Notes under the pieces: model-generated
The model's input: the letters and a program-made list of their open reading frames with translations, nothing else
Told to the model about the DNA's origin: nothing
Databases searched by the model: none
Made by a program: the position numbers and the translations under genes
Part shown: piece after piece, positions 43,922-53,043 of the stretch
Numbering within the stretch: position 1 is the first letter of the stretch
How the letters are laid out: the number at the start of each line of letters is the position of its first letter
Source of the DNA: Pseudomonadota bacterium
GTDB taxonomy: Bacteria; Desulfobacterota; Desulfobulbia; Desulfobulbales; SURF-16
Assembly (NCBI GenBank): GCA_018822545.1
Contig: JAHJKA010000068.1
Span: 1 to 64,000 of the forward strand
DNA: 64,000 bases
Reading direction: 5' to 3'

Positions 43922-45652
43922 CTACGCCTTCCGCCGAAACATAGACAACAGCGATTTCCACCAGATCAAACTCAGCAGCCAGGAGTAGAGATAGGTACCA
44001 AAGAAGATCAGGACAAAGGCCTTAATGATATCCGTGTTGCTGCCCTCCATGGAAAAACCGGGCACATAACCGAAGAGAAAGGGGGCCAGATAAAGGAATT
44101 TGGCGAATTTAAAGGCGGAAAAGGCGGTGCGCCACATATTGGCCTTGGCAATGGTGGCCCCGGCAAAGGCGGCAATACAGACCGGCGGCGTGATATTGGA
44201 ATCCTGGGAAAGCCAGTAGACAATCATGTGGGCAGCCAGGACATTGACCCCTAAATGGGTCAGGGCCGGCACCGCAACCACTGCCGTAATCAGATAGGCG
44301 GCTGTCACCGGCACGCCCATGCCCAGCACCAACGAGGCCAGGGCAATGAGGACAATGGTGAAGAAAAGAGAACCGCCGGCAAGTTCAATAACGATATCGG
44401 CAAAAGTGAGAACCAGACCGCTATAGGTGAGAACACCGATGATAATACCAATGACGCCTACGGTGGCGCCGATCTTCAGGCTGCTCTCGGTGCCGGCCCG
44501 CGAGGCGTGGACAAATTCACGCAGACCAATGCGGGTTTCCTTACTAAACCAGCTGATCACGATACAGCTGACAATGCCGTAGATGGCTGAATAGCCCGGT
44601 GAATAGCCAAGCAGCATAAAAATGGTAATCACCGCCAGGGGGAGAATATAATACCATTCCTTCTTAAAAATATCCCAGGCGCTGAACTCTGATTTCTCGC
44701 CGACAATATTCTCCTTCTTGGCCTCATAATGGACCATAACAAACACCGAGAAAAAGTACATCAGGGCCGGAAACAGGGCCACCAGCATGATCCGCGAATA
44801 AGGCAGGCCAGTCATTTCCGCCATGATAAAACCGCCGGCCCCCATAATCGGCGGCATGAACATGCCGCCGATGGAGGCTGCCGGCTCAATGGCCCCGGCA
44901 ATATGGCGTTTAAAACCCGCCTTGATCATCATGGGAATGGTGAAGGTGCCGGTGGAGACGGTATTGGCAATGGCGCTGCCGGAAATGGAGCCGAACAGGC
45001 CGCTGGCCACCACGGCCACCTTGCCAGGCCCACCTATCTTATGCCCCACTGCCGCCAGGGGAAAATCGATGAAGAATTTCTGGGCCCCGCATTTTTCCAA
45101 AAAGGCCCCGAAAATGACAAAGAGAATAATATAGGTGGCCAGAACATTGGCCATGATGCCAAAGACGCCATCGCTCTTATAAAAGATGGAGACACAGAGA
45201 TCGGGAAAGGTATCGCCGGCATGGGAGAAAAGCTCAGGAGCCAGATCGCCGTATACCCCATAGACCAGCATCAGGGCCCCGATAAAGACAAAGATCGAAC
45301 CCACCACCCGACGAGCAAGCTCAACACCAAGCAGGACGCCGATCATGGCCACCGCCATATCAAGATGGGTCTCCAGACCCATCCGATAATTAATGGACTC
45401 GAAGTTAACGATCCAGTAACCAATGGTAAGAACGGACAGCACAATGAGGAGATAATCAACACAGCGCATGATTCGACTTTTTGATTTATAGACCAAAAAG
45501 ATCAATACATAGGTGATGATGATATAGATACCGCGATGATACTCGGTGGAGGCTGGCTGAAAAACAGCGGAGAATGAATAGAATATAACGAGAATCAGCG
45601 ACAGGGCGTCAAAAAGTATTTTCTCAAACTTATGGAGACTATCGTAGGCCAC
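43922..45652 (-). CDS. TRAP transporter, fused permease (TAXI type)
   Basis: 576 residues if the GTG at 45652 is the start; the start is uncertain. The open frame reaches 45733, but that segment contains a terminator hairpin. About 15-16 membrane segments: a DctQ-like N-terminal part fused to a DctM-like part. DctM-like features include GSISGSAIANTVSTGTFTIP and the GLGMGVP-type VLGMGVPVTAAYLI loop. TRAP transporters import organic acids with an ion gradient. It works with the TAXI binding protein encoded upstream. Confidence 0.9.
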   Translation of the reverse strand: MAYDSLHKFEKILFDALSLILVIFYSFSAVFQPASTEYHRGIYIIITYVLIFLVYKSKSRIMRCVDYLLIVLSVLTIGYWIVNFESINYRMGLETHLDMAVAMIGVLLGVELARRVVGSIFVFIGALMLVYGVYGDLAPELFSHAGDTFPDLCVSIFYKSDGVFGIMANVLATYIILFVIFGAFLEKCGAQKFFIDFPLAAVGHKIGGPGKVAVVASGLFGSISGSAIANTVSTGTFTIPMMIKAGFKRHIAGAIEPAASIGGMFMPPIMGAGGFIMAEMTGLPYSRIMLVALFPALMYFFSVFVMVHYEAKKENIVGEKSEFSAWDIFKKEWYYILPLAVITIFMLLGYSPGYSAIYGIVSCIVISWFSKETRIGLREFVHASRAGTESSLKIGATVGVIGIIIGVLTYSGLVLTFADIVIELAGGSLFFTIVLIALASLVLGMGVPVTAAYLITAVVAVPALTHLGVNVLAAHMIVYWLSQDSNITPPVCIAAFAGATIAKANMWRTAFSAFKFAKFLYLAPFLFGYVPGFSMEGSNTDIIKAFVLIFFGTYLYSWLLSLIWWKSLLSMFRRKA

Positions 45653-45680
45653 GGCAACACAATTATCCCTAGCAGCACAT

Positions 45681-45714
45681 AAAAAATAAGGACGGCGCAG
45701 GCCAACCGTCCTTA
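45681..45714 (-). terminator. Attenuator-like terminator between TAXI binding protein and permease
   Basis: On the minus strand TAAGGACGG (from 45714) pairs with CCGTCCTTA (to 45687), a 9-bp stem with a 10-nt loop, followed by six T residues (45686-45681). It lies between the binding protein gene and the permease gene and would lower permease expression. Confidence 0.85.
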
Positions 45715-45777
45715 CAATGAAGCGCCGCGCCAATCATGGTGATGAGCGCGGCTCCTCTCTTAGATTCAATCAAGAAA

Positions 45778-46743
45778 TTACAGTATTCCTTTTTCCTTCC
45801 AGAATTTCATGGCACCGGGATGGAGAGGGGTAACAATACCAGTCACACCTGTGGCAATGCTCATGTCTTTGAAGGTCTTTTTCTGCTCAACCATGTGGGC
45901 CAGCCCTTCATCACTATAGATGGCGGCAAGCATCTTATAGACAATATCGTCAGGCACATCGGCATTTGCTACCCACAGGGCTGAGTCCTGAAAAGAGGGA
46001 GTAATATGATCAACGCCGCGATAGGTCCCTGCCGGCACAGCGAGCTTGGCAAAATAGGGGTATTTTTCATAGAATCCTGAGGCCTTGGCATCGGCATCAA
46101 GATCAACCATATCAATATCATTGGTCTGGGCAGCCATAATGATCGCACCGCTCGGGTAGCCGGTGAAGAGCAAAAAGGCGTCAAGCTGGTTATTACCAAA
46201 GGCGGCAGCCGCATCATTATAACCCATGGGGTTCCGATTCACCTTGTCCCACATTCCCATATGGCTGAAAAACAACTCGCAATTGGCAAAGGCGCCGGAT
46301 CCGGCATTACCAACACCCACCCTTTTGCCCTCAAGATCTTTCACACTCTTGATCCCGGAATCCTTGCGGACAACAAGCTGGGCCGGAGCGCCATAGAGAA
46401 AGGAAACAGCCAACACCTTTTCATATTTTGTAGTGTCGTTTTTCAACATGCCGTTGCGGCCCAGATAGACATGACCGGAATAAACCACACCAAAATCAGA
46501 CTTACCAGAATCAATCTTGCGGAGATTTTCCACCGATCCGGCCGAGGACTGGGCCTTGACCGTGAAATCCTCCATATCCTTGATGGGTTTATAAACCTGA
46601 ATAGCGTTGGCAACCACCTGGAAGGTGCCGCCGGCCGGACCACCACCGAATACAATTCTTTTTTTACCGGCCTGGGAGTCTGTTGCCAGTGACAGACAAA
46701 CAGAAAGGGCGACCAATGCTACAAATGCCTTAATTTTCATCAT
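45778..46743 (-). CDS. TAXI-family TRAP solute-binding protein
   Basis: 321 residues. The AAGGAG site serves tandem ATGs at 46743 and 46740. Signal peptide to about residue 25 (SQA). TAXI marks: IVFGGGPAGGTFQVVANAI (about 30-48), SSAGSVENLRKIDSGKSDFG (about 66-85) and the EGKRVGVGNAGSGAF block (about 132-146). It binds a carboxylate such as glutamate or a dicarboxylate in the periplasm; ligand not readable. Confidence 0.93.
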   Translation of the reverse strand: MMKIKAFVALVALSVCLSLATDSQAGKKRIVFGGGPAGGTFQVVANAIQVYKPIKDMEDFTVKAQSSAGSVENLRKIDSGKSDFGVVYSGHVYLGRNGMLKNDTTKYEKVLAVSFLYGAPAQLVVRKDSGIKSVKDLEGKRVGVGNAGSGAFANCELFFSHMGMWDKVNRNPMGYNDAAAAFGNNQLDAFLLFTGYPSGAIIMAAQTNDIDMVDLDADAKASGFYEKYPYFAKLAVPAGTYRGVDHITPSFQDSALWVANADVPDDIVYKMLAAIYSDEGLAHMVEQKKTFKDMSIATGVTGIVTPLHPGAMKFWKEKGIL

Positions 46744-47058
46744 TTTCTCCTTAACTTTTTGTTGTAAGGTTTCTCATGGATTCGCAAAATTTCCTAAGCA
46801 GCAGATATTTTATCGTATCTACCACCATGAAGACAGTAAAAATAATTTGACAATAGAATTTGAAAAATTCCATTATATTTTTAGCGTAACAGCTGCTGTC
46901 TTTAACCGCTCGATTTTCGGCTTTATGAATTTACCAATCCAAAGCGCCAACAAAGAGAGCATCGCTCACTCTTCATAGAAAAAAATCATTGCCTCACATG
47001 GCGTGACAAAGAGTCAAGCCACGGGGCAAAATGCTGAAACACAGCAAAGGAGAATGCC
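46744..47058. other. Divergent intergenic spacer
   Basis: About 315 bp, AT-rich, between the leftward TAXI gene and the rightward glycogen-binding gene. It must hold both promoters, but I see no motif good enough to call and no CDS. Confidence 0.4.
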
Positions 47059-47394
47059 ATGGCTTGTAAGGACAATAAAAAATGTGCACCGACAAAGAAG
47101 GATACTCCCAAGAAGAGCGTCTCATCCACTGAATTTATTCTCCAGGCCCCTGAGGCCAAGGAAGTTTTCCTGGTGGGAGACTTTAACGGCTGGAATCCAA
47201 CCAAAGATTCCATGCGTAAGTTTAAGGATGGCACCTGCACAAAGAAATTAAAATTAAAGCCTGGTCGTTACGAATATCAGTTTGTCGTCGACGGCAAGTG
47301 GTGGACCGACCCCTCTAACCCTGAGCGGGTCAGCACTGAATTCGGCTCCCAGAATTCAGTGATCTTTATTGGTGACAAGACCTGCCACAACTAA
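47059..47394 (+). CDS. Glycogen-binding-type (CBM48/isoamylase N) small protein
   Basis: 111 residues. A Lys-rich N-terminus (1-22, KDNKKCAPTKKDTPKK) is followed by a CBM48/AMPK-type domain: FILQAPEAKEVFLVGDFNGW (about 26-45), then KLKLKPGRYEYQFVVDGKWW (about 63-82) and a Asp-Pro loop. These domains bind alpha-glucans or act as regulatory modules. The stand-alone form is common in Desulfobacterota, with unknown role. A strong terminator follows. Confidence 0.85.
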   Translation: MACKDNKKCAPTKKDTPKKSVSSTEFILQAPEAKEVFLVGDFNGWNPTKDSMRKFKDGTCTKKLKLKPGRYEYQFVVDGKWWTDPSNPERVSTEFGSQNSVIFIGDKTCHN

Positions 47395-47414
47395 AGACAA
47401 GAGAAAATTCTCAT

Positions 47415-47455
47415 AAAAAAACCCGCAGCGACTTGCGTCGCTGCGGGGTTTTTTA
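47415..47455. terminator. Bidirectional rho-independent terminator
   Basis: ACCCGCAGCGAC pairs with GTCGCTGCGGGGT around a TTGC loop, with an A-tract before and a T-tract after. It serves the glycogen-binding gene and the convergent pycB. Confidence 0.95.
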
Positions 47456-47489
47456 TGTGTTTACACCAGGAGTTTTAAAAGGGCCTGTC

Positions 47490-49415
47490 TTACTTGCCTT
47501 CTTTCTCCTCATTACCTGTCTTTATTTTAACCAGCTTAGCGCCAGGCTTGACCGCATCACCCACCTTCGTGGTAACACTTTCCACCACACCGCCAATCTT
47601 GGCAAGCACAGGAGTCTGCATTTTCATGGCTTCAACCACAACAAGCTTGTCGCCTTCAGCCACCTCCTGACCAACTTCCACTGCAATTTCGCAGACATTG
47701 GCCATAAAGGGCGCACGCACATCACCTACAGCTGCGAGCTCTTCGATCTCTTCCTTGCCGATCTCAGACTGGGCAGCAGCAACACCTGCTTTTTGTTCTG
47801 CAGCCATTATGTATCTCCGGTTATGATGGTCAACGGTGAGATAGATGGTGGTCTCACCCTCCTCATTCATCTGGGCCGGGCCTATGGAGATAAGATGACC
47901 TTTGCCTTTATGATCGGTAAAGGTGATATCCTCACCAAGTTCAAAGCCGCCACGTTTCAAGAAGATAGACGGCGGCAGAACATAGACCTTGCCGAACTTC
48001 GCCTCAAACTTGAAGAATTCCACGGCATCATTGGGATGCTGAAGATAGAGAACAAGCTCCTGCTCCGTGGGTTTTCTGCGGATGCGATCGGTCAAGGTCT
48101 TGCGCTCCTTGTCGATATCCATGTCTTCGATATCTTCGATGCCGCCCTCTTCCTCTAACACCTTCTGCCAATCAGCGCCAAGAACCTTCTCATAGATCCA
48201 TTCCGCCGGCTTGTAGAAGGGGAACGGGCCATATTTACCAAGAAGCAGATTACGCAGATCACCGGAAACATTACCATAGCGCTCGCCGCCCTGGACATTG
48301 GATACAGCCGTTGTCCACAGAATCTGGGAACCAGGGGTTACCGACCAGTAGTTGCCAAGCTCCTTTTGAACCAGGGGAAGCTCCTTATGGAGAATGTCAG
48401 GCATCTTATCCAGGAAACCACCCTTCTCTGCCTGCTCAAGGCTGGAACCCATGGCGCCGCCGGGCAGCTTATGGATCTGAACGGTGGGCAGGAAACCTCG
48501 AAACTGAGACTCAAAAATATCGTAATGGGGACGCTGATCACGAATGGCATCGGAAGTGGCGATAACAGCCTCGGCATCAACAGTAACCGCCTTATGGCCA
48601 TACCCTTCCAGGGTCTGCATGACGGTCAAAACCGGTGGAGGCCCATAGAAACCGGTGAAGGAATGGTCAGAGGCATCGACAATATTAGCGCCATGCAAGA
48701 CAGCCTCGGTGATGCGACCGATATCATTACCATCGGTGTTATGGCCATGGTAATGAAGAACCAGATCCGGATATTTATTTTTAATGGAGCTGACCAGGTC
48801 ACCAATGCGCTTAGGTGTGCCTAATCCACCATGATTCTTGATACAGAGAACAATATCTTCACCGGTGACGTCGAGAATCTCGCCAACCTTCTTGACATAG
48901 AAATCATCGGTATGTTCAGGGCCGGTTGAAAAACAGATACAGGGCTCGAGAATCTTGCCGGCAGCCTGTACCTCTTCAAACACGGCCTTCATATTGGGGA
49001 TGTAGTTCATGAAGTCAAACACCCGCCAAACATCAACATATTTGGCAAATTCCTTTACCGTGAAACGGATGACATTCTGGGGATAGGGCCGATAACCAAA
49101 CAGATTCACGCCGCGACACAGGGTCTGAAACATGGTGTTGGGCATGGCTTCCCTGAGCAGTTTCAGCTTCAGGAAGGGATCAACCTGCTTGCGGAGGATA
49201 TCGACATGGACGGAGGCGCCGCCGGTAATCTCCAGAGAAAAATAACCCGCCTTCTCGCGTTCCTTGGCAGCCATAAGATCGGTATGGAGCAGGATTCTGT
49301 TCTTATAGTCGGACTGAGACATGTCGCGGGCGGTATTGGTGATATAATAGCCGTCAGCCTCGCGAACAGTCTTGAGTAAATCCTTTATATTCATACCTTG
49401 AACGATGCGGTTCAT
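47490..49415 (-). CDS. Biotin-dependent carboxyltransferase with biotinyl domain (PycB/OadA-like)
   Basis: 641 residues. Carboxyltransferase TIM barrel (about 20-300), PYC_OADA conserved region (about 310-520) and biotinyl domain with the biotin lysine in VEAMKMQT near the C-terminus. Metal-site histidines are in LHYHGHNTDG, and a lysine in CIKNHGGLG. Compared with pyruvate carboxylases that I recall, several active-site motifs differ: RDMSQSD for RDAHQS, and GFYGPPPVL in place of the TSQPP loop. The partner biotin carboxylase follows upstream. Likely pyruvate to oxaloacetate or a related keto acid; no sodium-pump beta subunit is near. Confidence 0.85.
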   Translation of the reverse strand: MNRIVQGMNIKDLLKTVREADGYYITNTARDMSQSDYKNRILLHTDLMAAKEREKAGYFSLEITGGASVHVDILRKQVDPFLKLKLLREAMPNTMFQTLCRGVNLFGYRPYPQNVIRFTVKEFAKYVDVWRVFDFMNYIPNMKAVFEEVQAAGKILEPCICFSTGPEHTDDFYVKKVGEILDVTGEDIVLCIKNHGGLGTPKRIGDLVSSIKNKYPDLVLHYHGHNTDGNDIGRITEAVLHGANIVDASDHSFTGFYGPPPVLTVMQTLEGYGHKAVTVDAEAVIATSDAIRDQRPHYDIFESQFRGFLPTVQIHKLPGGAMGSSLEQAEKGGFLDKMPDILHKELPLVQKELGNYWSVTPGSQILWTTAVSNVQGGERYGNVSGDLRNLLLGKYGPFPFYKPAEWIYEKVLGADWQKVLEEEGGIEDIEDMDIDKERKTLTDRIRRKPTEQELVLYLQHPNDAVEFFKFEAKFGKVYVLPPSIFLKRGGFELGEDITFTDHKGKGHLISIGPAQMNEEGETTIYLTVDHHNRRYIMAAEQKAGVAAAQSEIGKEEIEELAAVGDVRAPFMANVCEIAVEVGQEVAEGDKLVVVEAMKMQTPVLAKIGGVVESVTTKVGDAVKPGAKLVKIKTGNEEKEGK

Positions 49416-49485
49416 GGTGACTCCTCTTCTGTAAATTTTACGCTACAATTTTTTTTAACGCCGCACAAACTTCTTGCCTACAGGC

Positions 49486-50931
49486 TTAAGCTGCATAAGG
49501 GTTGAAACCCTTGTGATGAATCTCAGCAATGAGCGCGGCAAGTTTATTGACCTCGGAATCGTCATCCTTATACTCCAGGAGTTCCGGATGATTTTCCAAG
49601 TAGGATGTATCAAAATCCCCTGACTGAAACTGGGGCTCGTTTACCAGTTGCAGATAGAAGGGAATGGTTGTCTTGGGACCGGTGATAACATAGTTGGTCA
49701 GACAACGACGCAGGCGATCAACCGTTTCGTTCCAGGAATAGCCAAACACCGTCATCTTCACCAGCAGCGAATCATAGACCTGGGGAATGGTAAAACCCTG
49801 GTAGACAAAGCCGTCAAGACGAACACCGTAACCACCTGGCGAACGATAGGTTGTAACTGTTTTACCACCCTCGGGCATAAAGTTATTCTGGGGATCTTCA
49901 GCATTGATCCGCATCTCGATGGCATGGCCGCGAATCCGAACATCACTCTGTTTAAAGCTCAGTGGTTTGCCGAATGCCAGCTTAATCTGGGTGCGAACAA
50001 TATCAATACCGGTGACCATTTCGGTAACAGTGTGTTCCACCTGGATACGGGTATTGATCTCCATGAAATAATAATTCATGTCCTTATCGATCAAAAACTC
50101 AACCGTGCCGGCGTTGGTATAGTTGGCAGCCTTGGCTGCACGCACTGCGGTTTCACAAATCTCATCAAGAAGTTTCTGATCCTTGATCAGCGATGGGGCA
50201 ATCTCCACGAGTTTCTGGTTGCGGCGCTGAATGGAACAGTCACGGGTACCAAGATGAACGGTGCTGCCAAACTGGTCGGCAATGATCTGCACCTCAACAT
50301 GCTTAGGCTTCACAACCACCTTTTCCATGTAGACATTGTCGTTGGAAAAGGCTGCCTTGGCCTCGGCCCGGGCAATCTGGAGCTGCTCCTTCATCTGGGC
50401 ATCATTATCCACCTGGCGGATGCCGCGACCACCGCCGCCGGCAGTGGCTTTGAGCATAATGGGATATTTAACCCTATTGGCAAACTCCAGGGCCATCTTA
50501 ACGGCCTCGGTCTCATCGGCAGGCAGATTGTCGGTACCGGGCACCATGGGGATCTTGGCCTCGGCCATGATCCTGCGAGCCGTTACCTTGTCGCCAAGTT
50601 GGCTGATAACCTCAGCGGTTGGTCCGATGAAGGTGATGCCGTTATCAGCACAGGCCTGAGAGAAATGCGGGTTCTCAGCGAGAAAACCATAGCCGGGATG
50701 GATGCCATCAATATTGTGATTCTTGGCAACCTTGATAATTTTATCAATATTGAGATAATCGCAGCGAGGGCCGTCACCAATCCAGACGGCTTCATCGGCA
50801 ACACTGATATGGAGGGCAGCATTGTCAGGCGTTTCATAAATGGCGACAGCTGTATAACCAAGCTCCTGGATGGCTCGGATAATCCGGCACGCGATTTCAC
50901 CACGATTGGCTACCAGAATTTTCTTTTTCAA
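49486..50931 (-). CDS. Biotin carboxylase subunit (PycA/AccC-like)
   Basis: 481 residues. ATP-grasp enzyme that carboxylates biotin. ILVANRGEIACRIIRA (about 4-19), the HPGYGFLAEN motif (about 77-86), Gly-rich loop KATAGGGGRGIRQV (about 160-173), and EINTRIQVEHTVTEMV (about 286-301) with the catalytic Glu/Arg set. It is coupled to the carboxyltransferase gene 70 bp downstream; together they make a two-subunit pyruvate carboxylase-type enzyme feeding oxaloacetate, next used by Mdh. Confidence 0.93.
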   Translation of the reverse strand: MKKKILVANRGEIACRIIRAIQELGYTAVAIYETPDNAALHISVADEAVWIGDGPRCDYLNIDKIIKVAKNHNIDGIHPGYGFLAENPHFSQACADNGITFIGPTAEVISQLGDKVTARRIMAEAKIPMVPGTDNLPADETEAVKMALEFANRVKYPIMLKATAGGGGRGIRQVDNDAQMKEQLQIARAEAKAAFSNDNVYMEKVVVKPKHVEVQIIADQFGSTVHLGTRDCSIQRRNQKLVEIAPSLIKDQKLLDEICETAVRAAKAANYTNAGTVEFLIDKDMNYYFMEINTRIQVEHTVTEMVTGIDIVRTQIKLAFGKPLSFKQSDVRIRGHAIEMRINAEDPQNNFMPEGGKTVTTYRSPGGYGVRLDGFVYQGFTIPQVYDSLLVKMTVFGYSWNETVDRLRRCLTNYVITGPKTTIPFYLQLVNEPQFQSGDFDTSYLENHPELLEYKDDDSEVNKLAALIAEIHHKGFNPYAA

Positions 50932-51282
50932 CAGAACACCTCTTTAATAAATTTCTATTTCAATCCAGCCACTGCTTCGGAAAAAAAATCGGCTGCTTGT
51001 TTATGAAAACTTCTCCACCAAAAACGGCGGTAGATGTTGTTCCTGGTTGCTTTCCCAAAGGGTTATCCATACGAAGAGAAGCTAGTTTGCATGGACACCA
51101 CAGGACAAAAAAAAATGTCCATACTCAGGGCAAACAGCAGAGCACGCTACCATACTTTTACTAACCAGGCAAGACTCAAAGCGCAAAATACCGTGCCAAA
51201 AAGCAAGGGGCCATCCGGCTGGAGAATGCTGTATTTCTACCTAAAAACAGCAAGAAGGGAGAGGGGGCGTACATTACAATTT
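50932..51282. other. Intergenic spacer upstream of the biotin carboxylase gene
   Basis: About 350 bp between recD and the carboxylase genes on the same strand. I see no CDS, strong hairpin or repeat; it should hold the promoter for the carboxylase operon and the 3' end of the rec transcript. Confidence 0.4.
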
Positions 51283-53043
51283 TCAAGCGTCTGAATCACC
51301 CCATAAGCGGCGGGCAAGTCCCGACACACGAAGCACCGGGGCCGCCACAGCCTGCCGAAAAATCTCTTGATTTCCCCACACCTCCACCGACTGCCTGGCC
51401 CTGGTCAGAGCGGTGTACAGGAGCTCCCGGCCAAGAACACGGGAGGACTGCGCGGGTAGAATAACCACCACCCTCTCAAACTCTGACCCCTGACTCTTGT
51501 GGACGGTCATGGCATAGGCCGGATTATAAAGGGGCAATCTGCGGGCCGACACCTGGCGCAGGCCTCCGTAATTTGCGAAACAGGCAAAGAGGCGCCCATC
51601 CTGACTATTGATGACGCCGGTATCGCCGTTATACAATTGAAGCTCATAACTATTGGTGGCAACCATGATCGGCAGACCATGATACAGAGGTTTGCCGTAA
51701 CTGGCAGGCCCTGCCATCAACTTGACCAGTATTTCATTAATGCTCTCCATGCCGGCCGGGCCTTGTCGATGGGCGCAGAGCACACCGAAATTGCCAAGAA
51801 CTGCCAGTTGTTCTTCTTTGCTGCGGGCCTTGGAGAGTCCGGTAAAGGCGGGATACAGCTCTTTTTTAACGAGTTCTTCACAATGGCCACCATAATCGAC
51901 CATTGTCACATCAGGACAACTCGCATCGGCAAGCACCGTCAGCGCCTCCTCGGCCTGCCCTTTATTTACCGCCGCACTCAGCCTGCGAATACCGCTTGTC
52001 TCTTTAAAACGATAGGATCTCTGCAAGGTGACAATGCCATCGGCCAAGGAATTATTACGCTGCGGCGGCGAGCCGATGGTGATTGCTAGATCCCGGGCCA
52101 AGGCCTGGAACTCTGCACTGAAACCCTCCCCCCGACTACAGATATCACCGAGCACGGCGCCGGGCTGCACTGAGGCAAGCTGATAATGATCGCCAAGCAG
52201 AATCAGACTGCACTTAAACGGCAAGGCGTCCATTAATTGAGCCATGAGGGGCAAGTCCACCATGGAGGCCTCATCAATAACCACCAGATCGGCAACAAGA
52301 TGATGATGACGATCATAGCGGGGCCGCCCCTTGGACAGACCGAGAAGCCTGTGCAGGGTCACGGTTTCGTGGGGCAGCTCATGGCGATTGTCCTCAGAAA
52401 CAGGAAGATCAGCCTTGGCCTGCTGGATGGATTCCTGCAGGCGGGCCGCCGCCTTGCCCGTTGGGGCGGCAAGCCGGATGACCTTGTCCTGGCCCCGATG
52501 CAGTTGTTGATAGATTGCCAGGATCTTGGCCACCGTGGTGGTCTTGCCCGTGCCTGGCCCACCACTGATCACGGTGAACTTCCGGGTCAGGGCGGCCATG
52601 GCCGCGACCTGCTGCCAATCAGGGTGCTGCTGATCTCCGCCCGGGAAGAATTTTGCCAGGGCGGCACGAAGCTCCGGCAAGGAAAACCCCTGAAACTCCA
52701 GAGCATGGCGGGCCTTGATAAAATCCGCCACCCGGGTCTCGGCCTGGTGATAACGCTGGAGATAGAGGTAGGTGCCATCAATAATGAGGGGCGTTGTCTC
52801 CCCGGGCCGACCAACCACCGGGGTTGCCAGCAGCAGACTGCTCATTGTCTCGACATCCATGCCGCCGCTGACCGTGGCCAGATCAAGACAGATATGGCCC
52901 TCTGACCTGGCCCTGCTCAGCTGACTTACGGCGGCAAAAAGCTCGGGACAGCTTTGATCGCCGGCCAGACGCTGAATAAAATCAGCAAAAGAGCGATCCA
53001 GGCCATTGCCCTCTTGGTCACGAGACAAACCCATGTCGCTCAT
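51283..53043 (-). CDS. recD: Exodeoxyribonuclease V alpha subunit
   Basis: 586 residues. SF1B 5'-3' helicase. Walker A VISGGPGTGKTTTVAKIL (about 157-174), Walker B LVVIDEASMVDLPLM (about 251-265), the Gln motif LLGDHYQLASVQPG (about 280-293) and a UvrD-type end YAMTVHKSQGSEFERVVVIL (about 517-536). The start overlaps the recB stop by 4 bp. It is the fast motor of RecBCD, which processes double-strand ends. Confidence 0.95.
   Translation of the reverse strand: MSDMGLSRDQEGNGLDRSFADFIQRLAGDQSCPELFAAVSQLSRARSEGHICLDLATVSGGMDVETMSSLLLATPVVGRPGETTPLIIDGTYLYLQRYHQAETRVADFIKARHALEFQGFSLPELRAALAKFFPGGDQQHPDWQQVAAMAALTRKFTVISGGPGTGKTTTVAKILAIYQQLHRGQDKVIRLAAPTGKAAARLQESIQQAKADLPVSEDNRHELPHETVTLHRLLGLSKGRPRYDRHHHLVADLVVIDEASMVDLPLMAQLMDALPFKCSLILLGDHYQLASVQPGAVLGDICSRGEGFSAEFQALARDLAITIGSPPQRNNSLADGIVTLQRSYRFKETSGIRRLSAAVNKGQAEEALTVLADASCPDVTMVDYGGHCEELVKKELYPAFTGLSKARSKEEQLAVLGNFGVLCAHRQGPAGMESINEILVKLMAGPASYGKPLYHGLPIMVATNSYELQLYNGDTGVINSQDGRLFACFANYGGLRQVSARRLPLYNPAYAMTVHKSQGSEFERVVVILPAQSSRVLGRELLYTALTRARQSVEVWGNQEIFRQAVAAPVLRVSGLARRLWGDSDA

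Noticed and set aside
49648..51006. 452-residue plus-strand frame
   Set aside because: It lies antisense to the biotin carboxylase gene, which has all catalytic motifs; the frame is a composition shadow.
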